Shown: piece after piece, positions 42,913 through 52,317 of the stretch
Numbering within the stretch: position 1 is the stretch's first letter
Layout of the letters: each line of letters opens with the position of its first letter
Assembly: GCA_963628785.1 (NCBI GenBank)
Contig: CAVGGQ010000002.1
Location: 1 to 63,921 of the forward strand
Origin: Apopatocola sp963628785
GTDB taxonomy: Bacteria; Bacillota; Clostridia; Oscillospirales; Oscillospiraceae
Direction: 5' to 3'
Length of the DNA: 63,921 bases
Made by a program: the position numbers and the translations under genes
The notes under the pieces: model-generated
What the model was told of the DNA's origin: nothing
Databases searched by the model: none
Seen by the model: only the letters and a program-made list of their open reading frames with translations

Positions 42913-45227
42913 TGATCCTCTTTTTTCTTTCTCACGGTCTTCTTTGCGGGGGCGGCGGTCTTTTCCGCTGCCGCTGCCGTCTTTTTCGCGGTTGTCGTTT
43001 TCTCGGCCGCTGCCGTCTTTTTCCGCGTGGTCTTCTTCGCGCTTTCGGCGGTCTCCCCGGTCACTTCGGCAGTCTCCGCGGGCGCTTCCGCGCTCTTTTC
43101 CGTCGAGGCCGCTTTGCGGCGGTAGCCGCGCTTCTCTTCGGGCACGAAGAGCTCGCACTCGGGGTTCACGCAGAACGGTTTGCGCGCGCCTTTGCCGGAG
43201 AGCTTGAAGAGCGTTTTGCCGCAGGAGGGGCATCTGTCCTTTACGGGGACATCCCATGTCATGAAGCCGCACTCAGCGCCGCGCTCGCACGCGTAGTAGG
43301 TGTAGCCTTTTTTCGATGTGCGCTTGAAAATACGGCCGCCGCATTTCGGACAGGTACCGGGCATTTCGATGACGAGCGGCTTCGTGAAGTTGCACTCCGG
43401 GAAGCCGGGGCAGGCGAGGAAACGGCCGAAGCGTCCGCTCTTTACAACGAGGTGACGTCCGCACTTGTCGCAGATCTCCTCGGAAACCTCATCGGGGACT
43501 TTGAGATGGATGCCCTCGAGCGCTTTTTCCGCATCGGTGAGCTCTTTATCGAAGCCGCCGTAGAAATCCTTCAGGACATCTTTCCAGTTGATCTTGCCGT
43601 TTTCGATCTCATCGAGGCGGTCTTCCATGTTGGCGGTGAATTTTACATCCACGATATCCGGGAAGCGTTCCTCCATGAGCTTGGTGACGACCTCGCCGAG
43701 CGGCGTGGGCTTGAGATATTTACCTTCCTTGACGACATACTCGCGCCCAGTGATGGTGCTGATGGTCGGAGCATAGGTCGACGGGCGACCGATGCCTTTT
43801 TCCTCCATCGCACGGATGAGCGTGGCCTCGGTGTAGCGCGCGGGGGGCTCGGTGAAGCGCTGCTCCTTCTCGAGCTTTTTGAGCATGACGCTCTCGCCCT
43901 CGAGGAGGTCGGGCAGCGGCTTTTTGCTCTCGGCGTCTTCGTCATCGCTCGGGTCATCGTACACGGCGGTGTAGCCCGCGAACTTGATGGCGGAGTGGTT
44001 CGCTTTGAAGCAGTGTCCGGCGCTGAGAACATCGATGGCAACATTATCGTACACGGCGTTTGCCATCTGGCTCGCCGTGAAGCGTCCCCAAATGAGACGG
44101 TAAAGGCGGTACTGTTCGCCTGTGAGATCCTTTTTCACGAGCTCAGGAGTGAGATTCACGTTGCTCGGGCGAATGGCTTCGTGCGCGTCCTGCGCGCCGG
44201 CCTTGGTTTTGAAGCGGCGGGGCTTGCCGTAGTAGTATTCCTCGCCGTAGTGGCCGCGGATGAAGTTACCGGCGGCGGCCATGGCCTCTTCGGAGAGGCG
44301 GAGCGAGTCGGTACGCATATAGGTGATGAGACCAACCGTTCCCTCGCTGGTGATGTCCACGCCTTCATAGAGCTGCTGCGCGATGCTCATCGTGCGGCGC
44401 GGCGTGAGGCCGAGGCGGCGGCTCGCCTCCTGCTGGAGCGTGGAGGTGATGAACGGAGGTGATGGGCTGCGCTGGCGCTCGCTGCGCTTGACGGAGCTGA
44501 TCTCCCACACGGCTTTTTCGACCTGCGCGATGACATCGAGCACTTCCTGCTCGCTGTGCAGTTCCTTTTTCTTGTCCGCCGTGCCGCTGTAGCGCGCGAC
44601 GAAGCTGCCTTTCTTTCCCTCGCGGTCGAGGTAGGCATCGAGATGCCAGTATTCCTGCGGCTGAAAAGCGCGAATCTCCTCTTCCCTGTCGAGCACGATG
44701 CGGATGGCCACGGACTGCACGCGTCCGGCAGAAAGGCCGCGGCGCACCTTACGCCAGAGAAGCGGGCTGAGTTTATAGCCGACGATGCGGTCGAGCACGC
44801 GGCGCGCCTGCTGCGCGTCTACGAGGTCCCGGTCGATGTCGCGCGGGTTGGCAATGCTCTCCTGCACGACCTTTTTGGTGATCTCATTGAAGGTCACGCG
44901 GCGGGCTTTATCGTCGGGGATCTGCAGAAGTTCCTTGAGATGCCAGCTGATGGCTTCGCCCTCGCGGTCCGGGTCGGTCGCGAGATAGACCGTTCCGGCT
45001 TCTTTGGAACGCTTTCTGAGCTCGTTGATGACATCCGAACGGGCGGAGACCGGAATGTACTCCGGGGTAAAGCCGTTCTCGATGTCCACGCCGAGTTTGC
45101 TCTTCGGCAGGTCACGGAGATGGCCCATGGATGCGATGACTTTATAGTTTCCGCCGAGGTACTTTTCGATGGTACGCGCCTTGGCGGGAGATTCAACGAT
45201 TACCAGATCTTTTTTTGCTTGCGCCAT
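42909..45227 (-). CDS. topA: DNA topoisomerase I
   Basis: Type IA enzyme that relaxes negative supercoils. The Toprim domain starts VIVESPAKARTIEKYLG with metal residues in TDPDREGE (84-91). The catalytic tyrosine is Tyr303 in ITYMRTDS. Three C-terminal four-cysteine zinc fingers (starting CDKC, CPKC, CPSC) precede a Lys/Ala/Thr-rich tail of about 60 residues resembling histone H1-like extensions. At 772 aa it is slightly long because of that tail. It lies 12 nt after dprA. Confidence 0.97.
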   Translation of the reverse strand: MAQAKKDLVIVESPAKARTIEKYLGGNYKVIASMGHLRDLPKSKLGVDIENGFTPEYIPVSARSDVINELRKRSKEAGTVYLATDPDREGEAISWHLKELLQIPDDKARRVTFNEITKKVVQESIANPRDIDRDLVDAQQARRVLDRIVGYKLSPLLWRKVRRGLSAGRVQSVAIRIVLDREEEIRAFQPQEYWHLDAYLDREGKKGSFVARYSGTADKKKELHSEQEVLDVIAQVEKAVWEISSVKRSERQRSPSPPFITSTLQQEASRRLGLTPRRTMSIAQQLYEGVDITSEGTVGLITYMRTDSLRLSEEAMAAAGNFIRGHYGEEYYYGKPRRFKTKAGAQDAHEAIRPSNVNLTPELVKKDLTGEQYRLYRLIWGRFTASQMANAVYDNVAIDVLSAGHCFKANHSAIKFAGYTAVYDDPSDDEDAESKKPLPDLLEGESVMLKKLEKEQRFTEPPARYTEATLIRAMEEKGIGRPSTYAPTISTITGREYVVKEGKYLKPTPLGEVVTKLMEERFPDIVDVKFTANMEDRLDEIENGKINWKDVLKDFYGGFDKELTDAEKALEGIHLKVPDEVSEEICDKCGRHLVVKSGRFGRFLACPGFPECNFTKPLVIEMPGTCPKCGGRIFKRTSKKGYTYYACERGAECGFMTWDVPVKDRCPSCGKTLFKLSGKGARKPFCVNPECELFVPEEKRGYRRKAASTEKSAEAPAETAEVTGETAESAKKTTRKKTAAAEKTTTAKKTAAAAEKTAAPAKKTVRKKKEDQ

Positions 45228-45239
45228 AATGTATCGTCC

Positions 45240-46427
45240 TTACTTCAGGTTCAATGAATATCGCTTTCCCGGCAGAGGCTTCACGGCGCCGCGGATCGTC
45301 AGCACCGTCATGCATGCGAGAACTTTGGCCGCCGAGAATCCGGACTCCGCTACCATATCGTCGATATGGCGCTCGCCCCGGGCGAGGATGCGCAGGAGAG
45401 TGCGGTGATCCTCCGTAAATTCCGTCAGACGGGTTTCCAAGTCAATATAAGGTATCGTCTTCGGCTTGTCAACTTCCGTTTTCACCGAATTCTCGATTTT
45501 TTCTTCCGCTTTTGGTGGCGAAAACAACTTGACGTCGTAATGAATGCGGCTCGGGAAGAGGCCCTCGTACTCGGAGAGGATGTCTTTCGCGCAGGTGACG
45601 GCTTTGGCACAGTCGCGGATGAGCGCGTTCGTGCCGACGCTGTTCGGGCTGTCAATGTTGCCGGGCACGGCAAAAGCGTCGCGTCCCTGTTCGAGGGCAT
45701 GGTTGGCCGTAATGAGGGCACCGCTTTTGGCGGGCGCTTCCACCACGCATACACCGCAGGAGAGGCCGCTGATGATGCGGTTGCGGCGGGGAAAGTTTTC
45801 GGGTTTGGTCGGGTAGAAGGGCGGGAACTCGCTGACTACGGCTCCGGTGGCGGCGACATCGTCGATGAGGAGCGAGTTTCTGGGCGGGTAATTTACATCG
45901 ATGGCCGTGCCGAGCACGCCGATGCAGGGGCCGCACGCGAGCAGGGCACCGCGCGCCGCAGCCGCATCCACGCCGAGGGCAAGGCCCGTGACGATGCAGC
46001 CGCCGCAGGCGGTGATCTCCTGTGCGAAGCGCGTGGCGGTGTTGATGCCGTACACGCTCGCCTTTCGCGTCCCCACGATGGCGATAGTCGGCTGCTCATC
46101 GGTAAAGGGCAGATTGCCGCGCACATAGAGCACCGGAGGGGGATCCGCGATCTGGCGCAGGCGCTCGGGGTAGGTCGCGTCCTGCAGCGTGAGAATGCGG
46201 ATGTTCTTCTCCTGACACGCCGCTAAAATTTCGTCCGTGTGCTTGAGGTCGCGGTCGGAGAGAATCTCCTTTTCGCGCGGCGTGATGTCGGGCAACTCGT
46301 CGATCCGCTCGGTCGGGCCGAAATAGGTCTCCATGGCGCCGCCGAAGTGCTCGAGAGCGCGGCACATGGTGAGGGGGCGCACGCCGTCACAGGATGCGAG
46401 CCAGACCCAGTATCGAAGCTGCGACAT
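45240..46427 (-). CDS. dprA: DNA processing protein DprA
   Basis: Loads RecA onto incoming single-stranded DNA during transformation. The Rossmann-like domain has IVGTRKASVYG (about 114-124), GLALGVDAAAA and FPRRNRIISG. A C-terminal winged helix (about 335-395) is present. At 395 aa it has normal length. It sits beside topA as in many Firmicutes. No other competence genes are in the window. Confidence 0.95.
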   Translation of the reverse strand: MSQLRYWVWLASCDGVRPLTMCRALEHFGGAMETYFGPTERIDELPDITPREKEILSDRDLKHTDEILAACQEKNIRILTLQDATYPERLRQIADPPPVLYVRGNLPFTDEQPTIAIVGTRKASVYGINTATRFAQEITACGGCIVTGLALGVDAAAARGALLACGPCIGVLGTAIDVNYPPRNSLLIDDVAATGAVVSEFPPFYPTKPENFPRRNRIISGLSCGVCVVEAPAKSGALITANHALEQGRDAFAVPGNIDSPNSVGTNALIRDCAKAVTCAKDILSEYEGLFPSRIHYDVKLFSPPKAEEKIENSVKTEVDKPKTIPYIDLETRLTEFTEDHRTLLRILARGERHIDDMVAESGFSAAKVLACMTVLTIRGAVKPLPGKRYSLNLK

Positions 46428-46445
46428 TTTCCCTCTCCTTTGCTT

Positions 46446-47198
46446 TTATTTTTGCGTCCACATTTCCCACATGAGGATGGAGGCCGCGACAGCCGCGTTG
46501 AGCGACTCGCTGCCGGGCGTCATGGGGAGGATGATCTTCTTCGTGCAGTGCTGCAGGACGGCTTCCGTGAGGCCGTTTCCCTCATTGCCGACGGCAACGG
46601 CCGCGCGGACGAGCGATACTTCTTTCACATCGATGCTCTCTTCCCGGAGCGCGGCCCCGTACAGGGGAAGATCCCACGGCTTGAGCTTTTCAAGCAGCTC
46701 CGGGAGCGTTGTCTCCCAGAGGTTTTCGCGGAAGAGTGCACCCATCGCGGCGCGGACGGTCTTGGGGTTGTAAGGGTCGGCGCACTCGCCGAGGAGTACA
46801 ACGAGCTCCGTGCCGAGAGCCGCCGCCGTGCGGAGTACGGTGCCGACATTGCCGGGATCCTGCACATTTTCAAGCACGATCACGCGGCTCGGGGCAATGC
46901 CCTCCGAGAGTGTGCGCGGGCGAACCGTAAAGAGAGGCCCGGGGCTGTGCTCGAGCGGGGACACATAGTCAAAGACGTCCTCCGAGAGAGAAAAGTGCGG
47001 CGCGGCCGGCGCTTCGGCACATTTTGCGCTACCGCGGACATAGATCTCCGCGATATCCGCGCCGTTGGCGATGGCTTCGCGGAGGAGCTTCTCTCCGTCG
47101 CACAGGAAAAGTCCTGTTTCGCGGCGAAAGGCCTTTTCGCGTCCGAGACGGCGAAGCGTCTGCACGCGCGCATTTTTTCGGGATGTGATGGTTTCCAA
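46446..47198 (-). CDS. TrmH/SpoU-family RNA 2'-O-methyltransferase
   Basis: Knotted SPOUT methyltransferase. An N-terminal substrate-binding domain precedes motif 1 (VIVLENVQDPGNVGTVLRT), motif 2 (VGNEGNGL) and motif 3 (PMTPGSESLNAAVAAS). I chose the TTG at 47198, where the conserved ETITSRKN begins, with AAAGGA 12 nt before it. A GTG at 47231 gives 11 more residues but has no Shine-Dalgarno. The exact rRNA or tRNA target cannot be told. dprA follows after 18 nt. Confidence 0.88.
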   Translation of the reverse strand: METITSRKNARVQTLRRLGREKAFRRETGLFLCDGEKLLREAIANGADIAEIYVRGSAKCAEAPAAPHFSLSEDVFDYVSPLEHSPGPLFTVRPRTLSEGIAPSRVIVLENVQDPGNVGTVLRTAAALGTELVVLLGECADPYNPKTVRAAMGALFRENLWETTLPELLEKLKPWDLPLYGAALREESIDVKEVSLVRAAVAVGNEGNGLTEAVLQHCTKKIILPMTPGSESLNAAVAASILMWEMWTQK

Positions 47199-47305
47199 GG
47201 CTCTCGCTTTTCCTTTCCGCCGCTTCGGCACACAACATACAATTCTACCATCATATATTCCCGCGGCGGAAAAATCAATACTCTATTTAATATATTTCCG
47301 AAAAT

Positions 47306-47923
47306 TCAGCCGATGAAGTTCGACGAAACGTGCGGCTCTTTCTCGGGAAGGCCGTATTTTTCCCGGCCGAGGGCGATGCTCTTCATGAAGAAGGTCATAT
47401 TGCGCGCGAGGGTGCGCATGGTCTGCAGTCCCTCGGCGTCCTGCGCCGCTTCGCCGCGGCGGCAGCCGTGGACGCTGTTCCAGTACTGGCTGGAGGCAAC
47501 AGGCATGCCGCTGATGGTGAAATACTTGTTGAGCTCATCGAATGTTGCGCTCGTGCCGCCACGGCGCGCTACGGCCACGGAGGTGCCGACCTTCATGGTT
47601 TTGTCGTAGGGGGCGGAGTAGAAGAGACGGTCGAGGAAGGAAACGACCGTGCCGTTGGCAGAAGCATAGTAGACCGGCGAGCCGACGACCATGCCGTCGC
47701 AATCGCGCAGGATGTCCGCGGCGCGGTTCACGATGTCGTCGATGGCACACTTGCCGCTCTTCGCGCAGGCACCGCAGGAAATGCACCCGCGGATGGCTTC
47801 TTTGCCGATATTCAGCCGCACCGTTTCCACGCCTTCCTCTGCGAACATTTTTTCGAGTTCGCGCAGGGCGATGTCCGTATTGCCGCCCTCGCGGGGGCTG
47901 CCGTTGATGACCAGAACTTTCAT
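47306..47923 (-). CDS. iron-sulfur flavoprotein (flavodoxin-like NAD(P)H oxidoreductase)
   Basis: Flavodoxin-fold protein with FMN-binding INGSPREGGNT (6-16) and SPVYYASANGTV. A compact cluster Cys47-x2-Cys50-x2-Cys53-x5-Cys59 matches the CX2CX2CX4-7C motif that holds a [4Fe-4S] centre in iron-sulfur flavoproteins of anaerobes. I chose the ATG at 47923 (205 aa), with GGAG 10 nt before. Such proteins are thought to handle oxygen or peroxide stress or electron transfer. It lies 25 nt after sbcC, although no functional link is known. Confidence 0.85.
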   Translation of the reverse strand: MKVLVINGSPREGGNTDIALRELEKMFAEEGVETVRLNIGKEAIRGCISCGACAKSGKCAIDDIVNRAADILRDCDGMVVGSPVYYASANGTVVSFLDRLFYSAPYDKTMKVGTSVAVARRGGTSATFDELNKYFTISGMPVASSQYWNSVHGCRRGEAAQDAEGLQTMRTLARNMTFFMKSIALGREKYGLPEKEPHVSSNFIG

Positions 47924-47948
47924 TTTTCCCGTTCTCCTTGCAATTCTT

Positions 47949-50678
47949 TTATTCCGTAATGATCTCGGCACGGCTCGTGCCGTCCCGGTTGCGTTTTACG
48001 ACGATACGGCGGTTAATCTGCTGCTGCAGCTCGCCCACATGCGATATGATGCCGATGAGGCGGTTTCCTTCGGCCATTTCGTGCAAGGCGCGCATGGCAA
48101 GGCGCAGCGTTTCCTCATCGAGCGAGCCGAAGCCTTCGTCTACGAAGAGCGAATCGAGGTGGATGCCGCCTGCACTCTCCTGGATCTCCTCGGAAAGGCC
48201 GAGGGCAAGAGAGAGCGAAGCGAGGAATTTTTCGCCTCCGGAGAGCGACTTCACGCTGCGCTCGCTGCCGTTATAGTGGTCGATGACATCGAGCTCCAGG
48301 CCGTCCAGACTGCGGCGGTCATCTGTGATCTCTTTGCGCTTGAGCTCGTATTTGTTGCAGGACATACGCATGAAGTGCACATTGGCGCGGCCGAGGATGC
48401 ACTCAAAATATGTGATCTGCACATAGGTCTCGAGCGTAACGCGGCCTTTGGCGGATGTGCCGGCGGTCACGGTCGAGCTGAGGGAATTCATCCAGCGATA
48501 GCGCGCTTCATCGGTTTGGAAAACGCCGAGCATGCTTTCCATACCTTTTTTTACCGCGTTGTTGGCATCGATGCGGCTGTGCAGAAATTCGATATCGTTT
48601 TGCAGCGTTTTTTTCTTCTGCTCACATTCTTGCTTTTGTGTCAGGATGGCGGTGGGATCCTGTGGTTCGACACCTTCCAGAAGCTTTTCGAGCGTGGCTG
48701 CCTTGCCACGTTCTACGGCCAGCTCGCTTTCGGCTTTTTGCAGATCCTCCTGCGTTTTTTTCTGCGCCGTGAGGATATCGCTGCAGGCATTTTCGATGCG
48801 CTTTTTTTCTTTTTTCGCCTCATCGGCGTTCGCGTAAGAGCATTCCGCGCGCAGCGCATCCGCCTGTTCGCAGAAAGATTTATATCTTTCGACCGCAGCG
48901 GTGTGCTGCACTTGGGCATTGGTATGCGCCCTGTCCGTCTCGGAAAGTTCGTCTTCCGTCTTTTGGATCAATCCCGAAAGAGCGGTGCGGCGTTTCACAT
49001 TTGCCTCGGCAGATTTAATGCTTTTCTCGGTGCTGCGAATTGCCTCGCAGACTTTGTCGTTTTCTTCGTCGATGTCGATCTCCGCTTCGCCGAAGAGCCT
49101 GGTTTTCTTCTCTTTCAGCGATACCTCCGCGCTGTCCGCCGTGCCCTTGGCGGCGCCGGATACGCGGCTGGCGTCGTTTTCCCGTTTCTGCGCATTGAGA
49201 GCGTCCTTCTCGGCTTTCTCTACCGCCTGCTCGCTCGGCGCTTCCTCGCTGCAAACAGCGGGGCGCGGGTGTGTGCGGGAGCCGCACACGGGGCACGGCT
49301 CGCCTTCGCAGAGCGTTCGCGCAAGGACACCCGCCTGTTCGTCGTTGAAGCGGGTGCGGAGGCACTGTGCCTCGTTCTGCGCTGCCTTGGTAATTTTCTG
49401 TGCTTCGATGTATTTGTCGCGGGCTGTATCTGCCTGCCGGCGTTTGTCGGCGGCATCTTTTATGGCTTTTTCGTAATCGCGAATATCCGCTTCACGCGCT
49501 TCGAGCTTCTCCCGCTCGCTCCGGAGTTTCTCCCGCTCACTCCCGGCGTTTTCCAGGGCATTGTACTCGTCGCGATCCGCTTGCAGCTGCTCCCGAAGTT
49601 TCTCGCTCTTTTCTGCGCTTTCTTTCTCTTTTTTCTCTGCCGCAGCGCTTTCGCGCAGAGCTGCATCGGCTGCTTTGTCTGTTTTTTCGACGTCGTCGTA
49701 TTTTTTGAGTTCCGCTTCGATGTCATGCATCGCTTTGGTGAGCGCTGTGAGTTCCGGTCCGCGTGCTTTTTCCCGCTCATGGGCCTCGCTCAGGCTCTTT
49801 TTCTTTTCCTCGAGAGCGGCAATTACGGTCTCGGCCGATGTGAAAGCGCGGCGGTTTTCTTCGTCCTGTTTTGCCTTTGTTTCGGCGGCGGTAAGCTCGG
49901 CAATCGTTTTTTCGAGGACGGTAAAGTCGTTCCGGAGTTGGGTCAGGTGATCCTTGTCTTGGCGCAGGATGTCCCCGAGTGCGGTGATCTTCTCCTCGTT
50001 GGTCGACGGAAGCTCGCCGTAACTTGGGGGGACACGAATGCCAGCGGCATACTGATCGATGGCCTGCCTCGTTTCCGAGAGTTTTTTGTTCAGCTCCAAG
50101 ATATCTTTCTTCACGCGGCTTTGGAATTCCGCGTATAGATCCGTGTGGAAAAGGCTGCGGAAAATTTCCTGCCGATCCTTGGTGTCCGCAATAATGAGCT
50201 TTTGGAATTCACCCTGCGCGATCATCGCGATGCGGCAGAACTGGTCTTTGTCCAGGCCGATGATATTCTTCACCGCTGCATCTACATCCTTGATGCTTCT
50301 GTCGACCGTATCGCCGTTCGGCAAGGTAAGGCAGGCGGAAGCCTGTTGTGTGGTCGTTCCGGTACCGCGGGTCTTCGGTCGTTCGTACTGCGGATTGCGG
50401 CGGATGATATAGGTTTTTCCGGCATAAAGGAAAGTGAGCTCCACCTCAGTCGGCGTTTCTGGTGCGGCGAATTTGGATCGGAGCATGGATTCTTTGCGTG
50501 TGTCGCCGCTCGGTTCGCCGAAAAGAGCAAAGGAGATCGCATCGAAAATGGTGGTCTTTCCCGCACCGGTCTCGCCTGCGACGAGATAGAGCCCGCGCTC
50601 GCCGAGTTTGTCCAGATCAAGGACGGTTTTTCCCGCATACGGGCCGAAGCCGAACATGACAAGTTTTATCGGTCTCAT
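47949..50678 (-). CDS. sbcC: exonuclease subunit SbcC (Rad50-like ATPase)
   Basis: SMC-like ATPase of the SbcCD nuclease, which cuts hairpins and blocked DNA ends. The N-terminal Walker A GETGAGKTT is near residue 35. Two long coiled coils flank the zinc hook Cys462-ProVal-Cys465. The C-terminal half has the signature SLSGGEKFLASL and Walker B FVDEGFGSLD. At 909 aa it is of normal length. It overlaps sbcD by 4 nt. Confidence 0.96.
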   Translation of the reverse strand: MRPIKLVMFGFGPYAGKTVLDLDKLGERGLYLVAGETGAGKTTIFDAISFALFGEPSGDTRKESMLRSKFAAPETPTEVELTFLYAGKTYIIRRNPQYERPKTRGTGTTTQQASACLTLPNGDTVDRSIKDVDAAVKNIIGLDKDQFCRIAMIAQGEFQKLIIADTKDRQEIFRSLFHTDLYAEFQSRVKKDILELNKKLSETRQAIDQYAAGIRVPPSYGELPSTNEEKITALGDILRQDKDHLTQLRNDFTVLEKTIAELTAAETKAKQDEENRRAFTSAETVIAALEEKKKSLSEAHEREKARGPELTALTKAMHDIEAELKKYDDVEKTDKAADAALRESAAAEKKEKESAEKSEKLREQLQADRDEYNALENAGSEREKLRSEREKLEAREADIRDYEKAIKDAADKRRQADTARDKYIEAQKITKAAQNEAQCLRTRFNDEQAGVLARTLCEGEPCPVCGSRTHPRPAVCSEEAPSEQAVEKAEKDALNAQKRENDASRVSGAAKGTADSAEVSLKEKKTRLFGEAEIDIDEENDKVCEAIRSTEKSIKSAEANVKRRTALSGLIQKTEDELSETDRAHTNAQVQHTAAVERYKSFCEQADALRAECSYANADEAKKEKKRIENACSDILTAQKKTQEDLQKAESELAVERGKAATLEKLLEGVEPQDPTAILTQKQECEQKKKTLQNDIEFLHSRIDANNAVKKGMESMLGVFQTDEARYRWMNSLSSTVTAGTSAKGRVTLETYVQITYFECILGRANVHFMRMSCNKYELKRKEITDDRRSLDGLELDVIDHYNGSERSVKSLSGGEKFLASLSLALGLSEEIQESAGGIHLDSLFVDEGFGSLDEETLRLAMRALHEMAEGNRLIGIISHVGELQQQINRRIVVKRNRDGTSRAEIITE

Positions 50679-51811
50679 TTCATTTCCTCCCGAATTTTCT
50701 CAAAGAGTGTCTTGGCATATTCGGTCTGCTCTTCGCTCAGTTCACTGCCGCTCTGGTCTTTATAGAACTCGCCGAGGAGCTCCATGTCCGTCATTTTGAG
50801 GCGGCGCTCATCGGAGTGCACAACGGTGGATGTGCGGGAGCGGGTGTTGTCATAGTCGAGATTCATTATGTTCGGATAAACCTCGCGCAGTCTCGCCATA
50901 GCGTTCGGGACTTCGTCCTCGTCGGTCAGAATGGCTCGAATGTAGTCTTCGCTGTCCGTACCGGCATAGTTTTTATAGAGCACGAGGTCATTGTAAGGGC
51001 CGCGGATCTCACGCATGTCGTGCAGCGGGTGCAGCGGAAGCACCGAGATCTCGATATTTCCCTTTTCGCGCATCTCAACGACCGTGACGGATTTCTCCTG
51101 ATTTCTCTCCGAGAAGGAGTATTTGAGCGGTGTGCCGCAGTAGCGGATGGTTTCGCGTCCGACGCTCTGCGCGCCGTGGATGTGTCCTAGGGCGACATAG
51201 TCAAAGGCATCGAAGACGGAGGCGTCCACATTGTCCGTGCCGCCGACATTGATCTCCTCGGAGCCCGACTGGGAGGCACCCGTCACGAACTGGTGCGTGA
51301 TGAGAACATTGCGCTCCGTCTCATCGATATCCATGTGCATGACAGCGCAGCGAATGGCGTCGGTATAGGAGTTGATCTCCTCGTCCGGATAGAAGCGGCG
51401 CACGCCGCTCGGCTTCAGGAACGGCAGAAGCTGAAAGCGCACCGTGCCGAAGGCATCCGAAAAGGATACGCTCTCCGCCCGGCCCTCGTACACAGGTGAG
51501 AGATACACGCCGCTCGTTTTCATGAGCTGCGCGCCGAACGCCACGCGCTCCGGGGAGTCGTGGTTGCCGAAGATGATGAGCGTCGGGAGGCCTTTCCCCG
51601 AAAGGGCCGAGAGAAAATCATCGAAGAGCTCCACCGCCTCCGCGCTCGGCACGGCGCGGTCGTACACATCGCCCGCGATGACAATGGCGTCGGGGCGCTC
51701 ACTCTCCGCGAAAGAGAGGATCTCGTTGAGTATATGCTTTTGATCCTCGAGAAGCGAAAAATTGTTCAGGCGCTTGCCGAGGTGCAGATCGGATAAATGA
51801 AAGAATTTCAC
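50675..51811 (-). CDS. sbcD: exonuclease subunit SbcD (Mre11-like)
   Basis: Mn-dependent nuclease partner of SbcC. The phosphoesterase motifs are HLSDLHLGK (5-13), AGDVYDRAVP, FGNHDSPERV and a GHIHG block (ALGHIHGAQ). A C-terminal capping domain follows from about 270. At 378 aa it has normal length. It is the first gene of the sbcD-sbcC unit and has its own promoter. Confidence 0.96.
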   Translation of the reverse strand: MKFFHLSDLHLGKRLNNFSLLEDQKHILNEILSFAESERPDAIVIAGDVYDRAVPSAEAVELFDDFLSALSGKGLPTLIIFGNHDSPERVAFGAQLMKTSGVYLSPVYEGRAESVSFSDAFGTVRFQLLPFLKPSGVRRFYPDEEINSYTDAIRCAVMHMDIDETERNVLITHQFVTGASQSGSEEINVGGTDNVDASVFDAFDYVALGHIHGAQSVGRETIRYCGTPLKYSFSERNQEKSVTVVEMREKGNIEISVLPLHPLHDMREIRGPYNDLVLYKNYAGTDSEDYIRAILTDEDEVPNAMARLREVYPNIMNLDYDNTRSRTSTVVHSDERRLKMTDMELLGEFYKDQSGSELSEEQTEYAKTLFEKIREEMK

Positions 51812-51839
51812 GGTTCTCCTCCATTCTGTAGTGTTTTTT

Positions 51840-51869
51840 ATTTTAACACGATATACGGCGTATTATCAA
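51840..51869 (-). promoter_or_regulatory. promoter for sbcD-sbcC
   Basis: On the minus strand TTGATA (51864-51869), 18 nt, TAAAAT (51840-51845), about 28 nt upstream of the sbcD start. Confidence 0.6.
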
Positions 51870-51902
51870 CCTTATAACCGTTACATTCCTGCGCCGTTTT
51901 GC

Positions 51903-51950
51903 AAAAAAGCTCCCCTTCCGGAAAGCGAATGCGTTCCAAAAAGGGAGCTT
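51903..51950 (-). terminator. terminator after the ModE-like gene
   Basis: Arms AAGCTCCC / GGGAGCTT with further pairing inward enclose a partly structured loop, followed on the minus strand by TTTTTTGC. It lies 15 nt past the stop codon of the gene at 51965-52291. Confidence 0.85.
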
Positions 51951-51964
51951 GTATTCAGACGGGA

Positions 51965-52291
51965 TCACGGGTAATACTTGCGGAAAACCTCCTGTGCGGC
52001 GGCATCAGCGGCATTGAGTGCCTCGTGGTAGCGGGCAATCAGCGTTTTCGCATCCTCTGTGAGGTGCGAGCCGTGCGCGCCTTCGCGTTCAATGAGGCGC
52101 ACATGAAATTCCTCTTCAATGGAATTGATGATTTTCCATGCTTTGGAGTAAGCCATTCCCATGGCGTTTGTGGAACGATTGATGGAGCCGTATTTCTCCA
52201 CGCCCTCGAGCAGCTGAACAATGCCGCGTCCGAAGCCGAGTGAGTCCGGTTCTTCGCTGTTTTTGAACTTGATGATCGTTCGGCAGCGCAT
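51965..52291 (-). CDS. ModE-type winged-helix protein (DNA-binding domain only)
   Basis: A 108-aa protein that matches only the N-terminal LysR/ModE-type HTH: GIVQLLEGVEKYGSINRST and MGMAYSKAWKII (about 40-55). The molybdate-binding TOBE domains of full ModE are absent, so it is a stand-alone form common in anaerobes. GGAGG precedes the ATG by 6 nt. It lies 26 nt after the transketolase C-subunit gene. No molybdate transport genes are in the window, so its target is unknown. Confidence 0.8.
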   Translation of the reverse strand: MRCRTIIKFKNSEEPDSLGFGRGIVQLLEGVEKYGSINRSTNAMGMAYSKAWKIINSIEEEFHVRLIEREGAHGSHLTEDAKTLIARYHEALNAADAAAQEVFRKYYP

Positions 52292-52317
52292 GGAATGACC
52301 TCCTTATGTATGTATTA

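Noticed and set aside
47949..51811. SbcCD region as a defence operon
   Set aside because: Both subunits match the standard housekeeping nuclease in length and motifs, with no extra defence genes alongside.
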